A stretch of 64,000 nt of DNA from Ampelomyces quisqualis (taxonomy: Eukaryota; Ascomycota; Dothideomycetes; Pleosporales; Phaeosphaeriaceae). A program made the position numbers and the translations under genes. Positions within the stretch are counted from its first letter, which is position 1. Every line of letters starts with the position of its first letter. Of the stretch, positions 34,361 through 44,298 are shown piece by piece. Location of the stretch: the NCBI GenBank assembly GCA_018398575.1, contig JAGTXZ010000018.1:186001-250000 (forward strand), written 5' to 3'. The notes beneath the pieces were generated by a model. That model had not been told where the DNA came from. It did not search any database and worked only from the letters and a program-made list of their open reading frames with translations.

Positions 34361-35107
34361 TGAATTTTGGGTTTAATGACTCCGGGCTCTTTACTGGAAT
34401 GAGTGCTGTACAGAGTGACGTCACTTCGCCCCTGTTAGAAGCTCGATTCATTGCATTCGACATGCCCCGTCCGATCCAGCTGGGCAACAAGGTCGAATTG
34501 TTGTGACAGGCAATGAACCATTACATGGGTCCTGGTCTTGGTCGCTTGGGATCGCTGCAACCGTGATTATTCATCATAGCATGTGACGTAGTAACGTTCG
34601 GATACGAATGCTTGTCATTCTGCGCAAAGCTGAGTATACAACTGAGACAGAAAGCACCTCAGTGATGTCTCTGGAAAGCTCGGCGCTCAAGCGTGAGTGG
34701 GACGGGATGGTGTGGCTGGGATCGTTAATCTGGTGCACTAGCGCCACATTCGGAAGCGATCGCCCTTCGCGTTCTTATTTCTACCGAGTATCGTATGGTG
34801 AGAGCAAAGAAAGGTGTGAAGTCGCCGGGCCTACAGGCACGCACCGACGTCCGATATGAGCCACCTTGATGCACAGTCGCACACAAACGCTGCATGCTGA
34901 ACTGTCATCGCATGATACACTCAAGGTATGGAAGACAAGTTGGCTTCGCACCAGGATAAGGCTTTCAAGCCTGTGGGAACACCTCCACCCTTTTTGCAAG
35001 AGAGGACGACGATCAGATCGGAATAATAGCTTCCATTTCATTTGCGAATGTGCTACATAAGAGGGAAGTCAAGTACTTCTTCTGATCAACACAATCTGAG
35101 CCACCAT
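34361..35107. other. Intergenic, no gene recognised
   Basis: About 750 bp between the broken regulator and the broken permease. Nothing recognisable. Confidence 0.45.
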
Positions 35108-35518
35108 CTAGCACAACCAGAACCAGAACTTTTCAAAAATGTTCCTGGGAATCTGCTCCGGCCAGAATTCAGCATCAAGTGTAGCCTTACCACTCCAAAT
35201 ATCCGCCTCCGTCGGTTCGACGAACTTGGGCCGCTTGAAAATCTTCCAGAACGCGTACAGGCCGAAGAAGATGGGTACCCCAACTTGAGCGGTAAAGAAG
35301 TCCGTTAAGCCATCAGATCCCCAAGGTGTTTTTCAGTGATCGAATTTGGGTGTGGGTAAAAAAGGGCAGACATTGGTGTTATCAACATTCAGCCACGGCT
35401 ATTTTCAACGTTGTTGTCCGTCAGGTTGCAGCTTTGTGGTTCTCTGGTTTGATCCTGTTGAGTCATGCTTCCCCACCCACTACTCCAGCAGTGCAAATCT
35501 TTGAAACCCAAAAAGGCC

Positions 35519-35524
35519 AAAAAA
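35519..35524 (-). terminator. RNA polymerase III terminator of 5S gene
   Basis: Run of six T on the minus strand at the 5S 3' end. Confidence 0.8.
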
Positions 35525-35642
35525 CATACAACAGCGGGGATTCGCTAGTGGTCACCCACCTAACTACTAGTCCGCCGGTACGTTGCTTGAATAGGGCTGA
35601 GCGAACGGGAAGCCTTGTTTTCAACGTCCTATGGTCGTATGT
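35524..35642 (-). rRNA. 5S ribosomal RNA gene
   Basis: 119 nt closely resembling the fungal 5S rRNA consensus: starts ACATACGACCATAGG, contains AAAACAAGGCTTCCCG, then GGTGGGTGACCACTAGCGAA, and ends GCTGTTGTATGT. The ends pair to form helix I (ACATAC with GTATGT). A T-run follows directly, as for RNA polymerase III. Internal changes from the Neurospora sequence as I recall it are mostly in stems (helices II/III). It may be functional or a dispersed variant. It lies inside the 3' part of the broken permease, same strand. Confidence 0.9.
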
Positions 35643-36858
35643 GGAATACCAAATCAGAAAAGCAACTTATATTCTTGGCTGCACAGACACAGGTGACAAT
35701 CCTTCAGAATTTCTATTTCTTGTAACGTATAACATACCTTGAAGCCATTGAAGAGGATGATCAAGGCGAAATAGCCAAAGGCAGCCCACGTGGCGTAAGG
35801 CTGGAACTTGGCCGAGAAGATCAACGTGCTACGGTCAACTCCTTGCGCCGCGAGAGCTTTGTGGAACCGCGTATAGGTGAAGCGTGAAGAGCTGGGCAAT
35901 CGTGGTCAGCTTTTGAAACCACGCAAAGACCACATTGGCACCTGCACCAACGCTCAAGTAGGTGATCAACGAGATCGAACAGGTGATGCCCACGCAGTAG
36001 TAAGGTACTCCAGTCTTGGAGCACTTGAGAAACCTGGGCGCGTGACGGTTTTGAGCGATACCGAACAGGTAACGCGAGCCAGTGTAAAGGAATGCATTGG
36101 CTGAAGAGGTGGCTGAAGTCAAGATGACAGCGTTGATGATGTGTGGAAGGACTGGGATCGAGGCAGCCTTCATCGCAATCACCCATGGAGAAGCCTGCGC
36201 GCCCTTGGCGTTCTCGTTGGTGAGCTGAGGGTCATTGCTTGAGATGCATACTCCGATAAAGAACAATCCGAAGATGTAAAAGAACAGAATGCGCTAATCG
36301 TGTGTTAGTCAATGGCCGATGCCTTACGAAGAGTCGAATGGGCTTACATAGGCCACGCGATTGACCGCCTTGGGGATATTCTTCCTTGGATTTGCGGCTT
36401 CCCCCGCTGCAACAGTAACCATTTCAACACCACCGTACGAGAAGGCTGCGTTGAACAGTGTAGACCAAAGACCGGTGAACCGACCAGTGTTGCCGGTGCC
36501 AACACACTCCTTCATCGCGCCCTCCTTCCAGTACCTGATCAGCGTTAGCTACAATTCTCTCGAATGCTCAAGGTCGTAAGTCGTCTACCTGAAACCACGG
36601 CGGTCATGATCCGGTGCACCACCGATCATGATGATTAGGCCGAGTAGCAACAGTCCCAACATGGTGATGATTTTGATCGAAGCAAAGATAAATTCCGCTT
36701 CTCCGTAAATTCCCACCGCGAAGATGTTCCAGGCGAGAATGAGTGTGATGATGAGACTAATCCACATGGCAGGGTTGCATTTCCCTTCCTGGTCCCAGTA
36801 GTTTACCAGGACGGTGGCAGCGGAGATTTCGGCACACAGCGTGATCGAATATTGGTAC

Positions 36859-36914
36859 CTGCCGACATCAGCATGTTGGTATTAGAGAAAAAGAGCCGGA
36901 AAAGGTAATCTTGC
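36859..36914 (-). other. GC-AG intron in the permease gene
   Basis: Donor GCAAGA and acceptor GGCAG, 56 nt. Removal joins WNYW to YQYSITL in phase, matching the permease family. No GT donor in the neighbourhood gives this join. Confidence 0.75.
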
Positions 36915-37515
36915 CAGTAGTTCCATCCTACCGCAAAGCCTAGTCTGCCGAAGAGTGAGCACTTATCTCACGCTCACGCCAAACACCGAGACTTACGCAG
37001 GGTCGGCATAACGAGCGCAGTACTGAGGGATAGCTCCGGGCAAAGGTAGCCTATTCCAATCGAATCAGGACACATCGTTCCTCGAATGATCATACCACTA
37101 CTTACCAAGTACCCATCTCTCCAAGGCACTGCATCATGGCGAGTACAGCCAGCCCAGTTATGGTATATCCGAGGAGGACCGAGACTGGTCCGGCATTGGC
37201 AAAGGCAGAACCGATTCCAAGGAAGAGACCTGTTCCGATGGTACCGCCTAGAGCAATGAATTGAATGTGACGAGACTTGAGGCTAGTAGCGAGGTCAGTC
37301 TGACATCTGCGGGAAGTTCAGCGCACGAAATTCACTCACTTTCTTTGGACATAGCCGTATTGCTCGGCTGTCTGAACGTTGCCATAGACTTCAGCTGCCT
37401 CACCTGCTGCTGCGCCCTTGATCTCGACGGCATTGTTGATGCCATGATGGTCGGAAGGTGGAGTGGTGGCACCCTCAATTGCGTATTGGTTCTTCTCGGT
37501 ATCGCTGTATGCCAT

Positions 37516-39644
37516 TGGGGAAGGCGTATTCAAACAAACAGCCACTATCGCAGGACCACGGTTCAATGGGATACATGTATCGGATACTGCTCCTGATATG
37601 GAAACTTTCGAGAATCTCACCCACCGGCTACAGTCTACTCAAACATAGACACGATGCACCACCCATCCTTGCAGCTTACGCGCGCGGGTCCGCAACTTGA
37701 TTGCGACCAGGTTCTCCACCATATGTACAGAGTATGGTTCTACGAATTATATAACACGATTGTTTCGAAATTGCCTTGGGTGTACGAACAGTAACCGTGT
37801 GAGTTGTATCACCGTGTTGCTCGAACCGAGGGTTCTTGCCCAAAGGAAATTTCCATACCTATCGAATACGAGCGTCTTTTCAATCCAGTAGATGATTATA
37901 TCTCCCTTGTTGGGCATGGTGTCGCGGGAATACGGAAACAAGGCGAAAGGCACCGTCAGTCTAAGGTGCCAGGCGCTGCCTCCTACCGATATAGTTATGA
38001 TGCGCCCTCAAAAGGTTAGAGAATCGTACCACGCGTGTTCACATCTGAAAATTGAGACGACTTTGATGAACAGTGTTAGACGTTAGTGACCGAATACCAG
38101 CTCTTGCATGTAGGTTTACCATCAAATTGTCCTTGGGTTACGCTAGGGTCGTCACGATGATCTTAGAGCACGTACAGGAGCCGGAGATCAAATGAAACGC
38201 CTTGTCTTTCTGTGTAAGGCATGCTACTACACATATGAACACCCACGATATACTACCCGATCCACAGTGACAGATATCTGAGCAAGGTGGCGAGAGCAGA
38301 GCCTGAGCGGCGCAGGCGTATCATTACTATTGTTAACCACAAACAAGACTTATATAGGCGTTGGTAACAGCCTCCAGAGCTTCCCATGCTTGACCTGAAA
38401 TTGCACCTACCCCGTCGAGCCTACTTGTTGCACCGCATATACATCAATGACTACAATACCATCGACCAGAGTACGCCTTGCGGAAGCGAAGCATGATCAA
38501 ACAATGCGGCCAAGACAAAGGATTTTAACTTGGAAGTGTGACACCGAGCACATCGATCCACGTCCACCAATACACTTTCCACACCGATCTCTTCTCTACC
38601 GTGCATAGATAAGACTCAAAGCACGGGATCGAAGCGTGCCTCAAATCCTTCGCATTGCTGACAGCCACCTATTCACCCCACTGGCTCACGCGCCCGCGAC
38701 TGCGTCACAAATCGTGAGGGTGACGGGTGACCACGTCGAGCGTTCTAATTCGTCACTTATTCTCCAGGATGGGATAGGTCAGATAATGCAGACATGCATG
38801 TCTGGCGCGCTTGTTGAGCCGCAAGAGGTGCTCTGTGCATTGACTGTGTATTACCCCATTGTGGATGTAGGTCTTTGAAATTAAGTACGTCTCTATAGGT
38901 CCACGGCTTGAGAGAATTTGCACAACATGTGAGCGCGCGGATGTCGCCCTGCGATGCAGCGTGTGGGGACGCGGAAGCAGACTTGTCCTGTATGCTTCTT
39001 GAAGAACTTTGAGCCGACGAATGCACAAGGTTCTCCCCCATAGGTTCGTGTTAGACGTAGCTCTCCTTTACCTTGGAATTTGGAACATTTCACGCGGGTA
39101 TAGATCACTACCTTCTTTCAACGCTTCAAGGCTCAGTGCGTTGTCCAGCTTGCGCCTCTATTACGACTTTACTGGCTTGCATGCATGGTTTTGGCGACTT
39201 TGCGGAAGAAGGTCAGGGCGAGACAAATTATGCCAGTGTTAGATTAAAAACAGTGATGAAAACCTCAAAGCTGTGATCCGTCTTGCTGTATGTTACTCGA
39301 ATACTGGTTTGAGCGTACTGTGCTTGTTGCATGACGGAGGTGGCCATTGCCACCAAGTTTTACCATGGCCAGGTGCGTGAATATTATTCCCCCGTATCGT
39401 ATATATCGTGACCAAGGCTTCCGTCTTCGATCCAAAGCTCGCATCATGCTGTCCGTCTGTGATATGCTTGCGGCTCGCACTTGCACCAGATCTCTACTCC
39501 CTCCAATCGCATCTTCCTGCCTCAGCTATCGTCCAAATTGCGCCAGTGTAATATATGCTTGCTTCGACAGCCAGATCCGACTCGGGCCTAGATGTCTCAA
39601 GCGTATGAGCTCAGCGCGATTCGCATCGCAGTATCACCAACGTC
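37516..39644. other. 2.1 kb gene-poor stretch
   Basis: Only short, unsupported open frames on both strands. It contains the permease upstream region. No tRNA or transposon ends recognised. Confidence 0.45.
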
Positions 39645-40058
39645 TTAGCCAGGACCAATCTTAGGCATGTCGTGGTGTTCGCTCAATCCACTCAAGTACT
39701 TGTTCAACTCCTCGACCTTCTCCTTGTGAGTCTTAACACCCTCGCGCTTCATCCGTTCCTCCATCCTCTTGCGCCGCATCTCATCGTGTCGCCTCTCCGC
39801 CTCCGTCTTCCGCCGCCCTCCCGCTTCCTTCAGACTTTTTTCGGCTTTTTCAGGCGACAAGGAGCGACCGGGAGTGTGTGAGGGCGATTTGTCGGCTGTG
39901 TCATCGTCGCGCTTCGCTACTTCGGTCGTGGTAGGTTTGGAGGACTCGGGTGCGTCCTCGGTGGGCTTGGACTTCTTTTTCTTTTTCTTCTTGTCGATGC
40001 CGGCGCCTTTGAGTTTCAGACCGCCGCCGATAGCGGTCGTGTAGTCGGACGACGGCAT
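39645..40058 (-). CDS. FAM32A-like protein (DUF1754)
   Basis: Conserved eukaryotic nuclear protein; the human homologue FAM32A is found in the catalytic spliceosome. 137 aa from ATG at 40058 (MPSSDYTT), chosen because GGGLKLKGAG, the family N-terminal motif, follows at once. Then a Lys-rich stretch, a variable acidic/Ser linker, and the conserved helical C-terminus (RRKTEAERRHDEMRRKRMEE region, LNKYLSGLSEHHDMPKIGPG end). The open frame extends upstream to 40175 but without family similarity. No intron. Confidence 0.92.
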   Translation of the reverse strand: MPSSDYTTAIGGGLKLKGAGIDKKKKKKKSKPTEDAPESSKPTTTEVAKRDDDTADKSPSHTPGRSLSPEKAEKSLKEAGGRRKTEAERRHDEMRRKRMEERMKREGVKTHKEKVEELNKYLSGLSEHHDMPKIGPG

Positions 40059-42135
40059 TGTGCGGGGTGGGGTCACAATTGGTGTCGAGGAATCGGTGCG
40101 TCGTGATACTGAGAGCTTGGGCGCGCTAGCACGTGATGAGCGGGGCTTGCCGGCCCTGGTGCTCTCCTGCATCACTCACCGGTGCACAAACACACTATCA
40201 AGTCGCTATCTTCTCAGTCCCACGTACCGGGCCATTCTGTCGAACAGGCAACTCAGCTCTGTGCAGACAACTTCGCAGAGTTTATGTGCTTGTACAAGTT
40301 ACATCACATTAGTCTCGCATTTCTTCGGCCGTTACCAATTCTCCTTCCCCAAAGTCCCCCTCGAAACGAACAAATTCTGCTACCACCCAGTACATACATG
40401 GAGATGAAGATGACGCGGAAGCTTGCCGATATCTTCAGCTAAGAAATGATGTCGTGTAGCGGATTTGCTTGGTCCAAACTCCAGTGTACATCTCTTCACG
40501 CTGTCGATAATGCGAAGCGGCACATGTGCTGTTACACACTCATGACTCGTCCTCGCGTAGAGAGTAGAAGAAGGGCATATACTTTTTCCTCTCCACTGCC
40601 TTGTTCTTTTTGCTCGGACTATGGTCACTTTGCTATACCATCGCACTGGCTCCTCGTAGCTGCACTACAAGTGGACAGCCGCACGCACCACTTCATCGCT
40701 CACTCAATAACACAAGCCGGTGCATAGATTGGCGTATCCGACAATTTGTATCTTTCACCCGTCCGGTCGTACCATGCACAATTCTGTTACCTGTTACGGT
40801 GTCGTTCGTCCGGACCTTCCGTTGATATTCCACTACCTGAATCCTGACCAACTCTGGAAGCTTTGCCCATCCCAAAGGCATCTTGCCCAAGCATCGTGTA
40901 TGTCCTAAGGATTCTCTTCAACTAGCTTGATTGGAGAAGACAAATCATAAGCCTCAATAGCTCATAAAGGGCCGCGAGATCGACGTCTCTGGGCAGAAGG
41001 ATGATGCACCGTGCATCGAACTTTATTTCTTGAGTTGAGCCAACAGCGCAAGAAATCCAGTTGAAACTGCTTTAGTTGAACTCTCCCGGAAATATCAGAA
41101 GAGGCTTTGAGTAGAATTGTGGCAAGATCCGTTGTCGCAAGCATGAGTAGGCGTTCTCGTAATAGCCTCCAGCTTGGAAAGCAGTCGTGCTCAGCTACGA
41201 TCATACTGTTCAGTGACCGGATCAATTACACCGATCGCCGATCGCTCAGGGGCCAGGAAGACTGAGTACACGTACGGTAAAACTTTCTAGCAACATGTAA
41301 ATACTTCACTTCGGCTTCTCTTCTCTTTACGCATCACGTCAGTCTATATTTCAGACTTTTCCAGAATTTTGAAGCAATCAAAGCCATGACTTCCGCCCGG
41401 AAAAACAGACGAGTTACACTCGGGTTGTGATGCTCGCCTTCTTGAAAGCAGTTGGAAATTGGCAATATGTTCCTGCGTCAACCTGAAAGGTGTCATTCAT
41501 GTTTATCATATCAAATACCTGAAATTAAACAGTTTGGACGTTCCAAAACACACTAAATCTGTGAACAAATAGCTTTTTGCTAAAACTTTTTCAATCCATC
41601 GTATACATATAATGTTCTCCCTTTTCTCCCCTCCTCTTCCCCCCTCCCCCCAAACCCCTTGTCACAATCCCACCCCATCATCCACCCCAACCTCCCTACA
41701 TTAACCCACACCCATCAAACAAAACAACAGCCAAAATGAAACTCTACTAAGACACCACCCGTAAAGCCAGATCATTTAAAAAAAAACCCTCCCTCTTTCT
41801 CTCACACACACAACACACGACAACACCTTTCCCTTTCCCCTCCCCCCCAAAAACAAATTACAAAAAATTCTTCTAACAGTTATGACTTTTCTCCCATTCC
41901 ATATCGGATAAATAGCTTTGCGTACACACATCTCCATGGCAAAGTGTTTCTATCTGCATTTTCTTTTCGTCTTTCGCTGTTTCCGTGTTCCCACTCAGCT
42001 GGTGTGGAAAATGGTGCTGAGATTATTGATAAAAAAGGCATAAATAAACGCATGGTGGGGTTTTTTGCAGAGGGGGAGGGGTAGGAGAGCGAGGTACGGC
42101 TTTTGTGGGAGTGAGGATTGAGGCTTGTTTTTGGG

Positions 42136-42163
42136 ATATATATATATACATATATGTATATAT
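42136..42163 (+). repeat. AT microsatellite
   Basis: Alternating AT with two interruptions (TACATATATG), non-coding. Confidence 0.85.
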
Positions 42164-42378
42164 TTTTTGATTCTTGGGAGAGATGGTGTTGAGGTGTGAG
42201 ATGTGTTTGAGAGGCGAGATGGAGTGTAGCATGTGACATGTGTGCGTTGGAGAAAGGTTGGGCAGGGAAAAAAATATCGAGTGGAAAATTTGTATGCATG
42301 TTTTTCTGGGATTGGTTTGGAGGAGGGGCAAGAATACCACTAGCACGTGTTTATGCGCTGAGCGGACTGGGATGTGGG

Positions 42379-42386
42379 TATATAAA
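42379..42386 (+). promoter_or_regulatory. TATA box candidate (TATATAAA)
   Basis: Perfect TATATAAA about 70 bp upstream of an ATG preceded by CAAAAAA at 42456, followed by a pyrimidine-rich leader. This is the main reason to suspect a gene there. Confidence 0.45.
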
Positions 42387-42455
42387 CTTTGTCTCTTTGG
42401 AGGATGCTGTGCTCCCATGCTCCATCGTTCTGTCTCGTTCTTTTTCTTCAAAAAA

Positions 42456-42695
42456 ATGTCCGCTCAGTTCATGTGGTGGTCAGAAGGCCTGATGGACAAG
42501 GCCATGTTTCCCGCTGTTGGGCGCGCGCTTGGCAATATACACCACGCTTTCTATTCTCCTGATGATTCCCATCGTCATCGTCCGCAATCCATGGCTACTT
42601 CCTCCCTCGCCTGCAATCACCCCAACATACTTCTCTTCCTCCCTCTTCCCCGCACATCACCCAATCTCTTCAACACCCCCTTTGCGCCCCGATAA
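42456..42695 (+). CDS. Possible small protein, unknown
   Basis: 79-aa frame beginning MSAQFMWWSEGLMDKAM, with a TATA box and a favourable start context. The first 35 residues look protein-like; the rest is low quality and overlaps the 3' end of BUD32 on the other strand. An overlapping frame reads a hydrophobic helix (LAIYTTLSILLMIPIVIV), so an unseen intron is possible. No family recognised. Confidence 0.3.
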   Translation: MSAQFMWWSEGLMDKAMFPAVGRALGNIHHAFYSPDDSHRHRPQSMATSSLACNHPNILLFLPLPRTSPNLFNTPFAPR

Positions 42696-43393
42696 CTCTC
42701 CCCATACGCCCTCAACACCTCCTGAAACAGCGGTTCGGCAGCAGGATGCGTCGCCGCAAACGCGCGTTCCAACACATACAAATCCACCGCCTTATCTTCA
42801 TCCTGTATGCTCGCCGTCGTCAACCCAAAATCAATCAGCACGACCTCACCATCCAGCTCCAGCATCCCACTCTGCACAGCAGGACTAAACCCAGCGCATC
42901 TGAGCATCAAATTACTCGTCGTCAGATCCCCATGACACACGCCCACAGCATGTAACCTGCCCACTTCCCTGCCCACTCTCCCCATCAATCGTGCCATCGC
43001 CTCACCCTCACTCTCACCCTCACCCTCACCCTCACCCCCTTCTTCTTGTCGCGCTCTACCCCACCAATCCAACACAACCCGAATACTCGGTCCAGGCACA
43101 TACTCCAGCACGATCCACCCTTGCTCCGCATCCATCCCCAGAACCCCAGGCACACTGACGCCTTCCTTCTTGCACCGGACTAGACTCCTCGCTTCGGCTA
43201 GCAAGCGCGCTTTCGTGAGCCGCTGGTCGAGCGTAGGGTGGCGGTACGGTTTGCGGGGGCGGAATTTGAGGATGGCGGGCGTGCAAGGCGTGAGGAAGGA
43301 AGTTTTGTAGACGAGGGCTTCTGCGCCTTGGGTGATGGGCGTGCAGGTTGAGGGGAGGAACGGTGGGGGGAGGGTGTGTGTGGGTTGCGTCAT
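42617..43393 (-). CDS. BUD32: BUD32, KEOPS/EKC complex kinase-ATPase
   Basis: Atypical small kinase of the KEOPS complex that makes t6A on tRNA. 258 aa from ATG at 43393 (yeast 261), no intron. Seen in order: QGAEALVYKT, the lysine in ILKFRPRK, RLTKARLLAEARSL, IVLEYVPGPS, the catalytic HGDLTTSNLML, the metal-binding IDFGLT, and the basic C-terminal tail RGRGRKRSM. An acidic GE-repeat insert (about 12 residues, from a CTCACC repeat on the plus strand near 43000-43030) lies before the GRLHAVGVCHGD helix. The open frame continues upstream but family similarity starts near this Met. Confidence 0.93.
   Translation of the reverse strand: MTQPTHTLPPPFLPSTCTPITQGAEALVYKTSFLTPCTPAILKFRPRKPYRHPTLDQRLTKARLLAEARSLVRCKKEGVSVPGVLGMDAEQGWIVLEYVPGPSIRVVLDWWGRARQEEGGEGEGEGESEGEAMARLMGRVGREVGRLHAVGVCHGDLTTSNLMLRCAGFSPAVQSGMLELDGEVVLIDFGLTTASIQDEDKAVDLYVLERAFAATHPAAEPLFQEVLRAYGESYRGAKGVLKRLGDVRGRGRKRSMLG
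43000..43038 (+). repeat. CTCACC/CTCACT hexamer repeat inside BUD32
   Basis: About six imperfect hexamers (plus strand) coding on the minus strand for Gly-Glu/Ser-Glu repeats. Confidence 0.85.
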
Positions 43394-43879
43394 GGTGGTC
43401 GCGGGTGCGCGGTGTGTATGTGTGTGTGCGGGGGTTTCGCGATTATCGAGTGCAGAATCGACGAGCGTGGTCGCGGAGGTGAGGTTGTAGTTTGTGATTA
43501 TCAAAATGTTGGGGAGCTGGTTGAAGCTTCCCCGCCATGGCAAAGGTTCAGCCCCACTACCAGCCTTATCGATATCTAACCTCACCAGAGCATTGTCGAT
43601 CGCCGGTGCGCGATGCTCTACTCCACGCTGATCGAAAACAGATATAGCGCTTGTGGAGCAGACGTGCAAGCACAGATATTGATCCCCCGTCGGCCAAAGT
43701 CACACGCGAGATCTAGTGGGGAGCGGGGAGTATGACATGACACAGGGCAGATCGAGGACCTAATTATAAGGCGAAGGTGATGCATTCAGTTTCTCATCCT
43801 ACATATCCGACTCGTCTGCTGTCTTTTCTCAATACATAGCTTCAGTAGTGAGTGCATCTAACACCAAACGATAAGAAAA
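43394..43879. other. Intergenic, BUD32 upstream region
   Basis: 486 bp. No gene recognised; holds the BUD32 promoter and a TTATAAGG element near 43765. Confidence 0.45.
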
Positions 43880-44017
43880 ATGCCCAAGGAATGCAATGAG
43901 TTCCAGCCACAGGCGCAGAGCTCAATCGATGATGCGCATCCATCCGAAAAACCATGCTCGAGTGGGCGTGTGGGACTGACCCTGTTCACTGAAAAGAGCC
44001 AGCCGCCAGCTCATTAA
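43880..44017 (+). CDS. Possible 45-aa small protein
   Basis: ATG at 43880 in good context (AAGAAAAATG), with a TATA-like sequence about 115 bp upstream and a CT-rich leader. The peptide is polar with two Cys (MPKECNEFQPQ start, TEKSQPPAH end). No family recognised. Its length alone is not significant. Confidence 0.28.
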   Translation: MPKECNEFQPQAQSSIDDAHPSEKPCSSGRVGLTLFTEKSQPPAH

Positions 44018-44298
44018 AAGCAGTTTGGGTAGTGGGGAACAAGAGGTTCAGACCAGACTCTGCTGTGTCGCAGAGACGAGGATGAACTTGATGAAGAGAA
44101 ATACAACGGAACTCAGCCTTACACATGTAAACGATGGGCAATAGGCGTAACACACACTAGGAAACATTCGTAACGGGCCGTAATACAGCGACGCCCCAAA
44201 GCGCCGCCATGATATGCACAAAAGATGCAAGCGTCGAGTGATCACCAAGTGGCATCCCTCAGCTGTTGCCTCGGCATCGATTCATCGATTTCCATATC

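Larger units (their letters stand above)
35108..37515 (-). pseudogene. Amino-acid permease (AAT family), probably disrupted
   Basis: Twelve-helix plasma-membrane amino-acid transporter by similarity. Coding blocks (minus): 37340-37515, 37106-37282, 36997-37050, 36915-36944, 36589-36858, 36348-36534, about 35738-36293, and about 35108-35324. Start MAYSDTEKNQ; family motifs are IALGGTIGTGLFLGIG, GEMGTWLPLPGAIPQY, GWNYWYQYSITL, GEAEF, GEAANPRKNIPKAV and SRYLFGIAQNRHAP. Six introns of 52-57 nt fit well; one is GC-AG. Two defects follow. Near 35876, after TTIAQLFT, about seven residues are missing and the frame shifts to YTRFHKALAAQGVD. After FNGFK (35738) a 400-bp stretch containing a 5S rRNA gene separates the last block (DFFTAQVGVPIFFGLYAFW to the stop). 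A conventional intron does not explain both. Confidence 0.72.
40059..42455. other. 2.4 kb gene-poor stretch with pyrimidine and AT tracts
   Basis: No recognised gene. A long pyrimidine-rich/C-rich tract runs from about 41600 to 41870, and an AT dinucleotide repeat lies near 42136-42163. A minus-strand frame at 40962-41225 is predicted helical but has no family similarity I can name. Confidence 0.5.

Noticed and set aside
40962..41225. Minus-strand 87-aa frame
   Set aside because: Predicted helical, but no family recognised, no promoter or intron support, and an isolated short frame is expected by chance.
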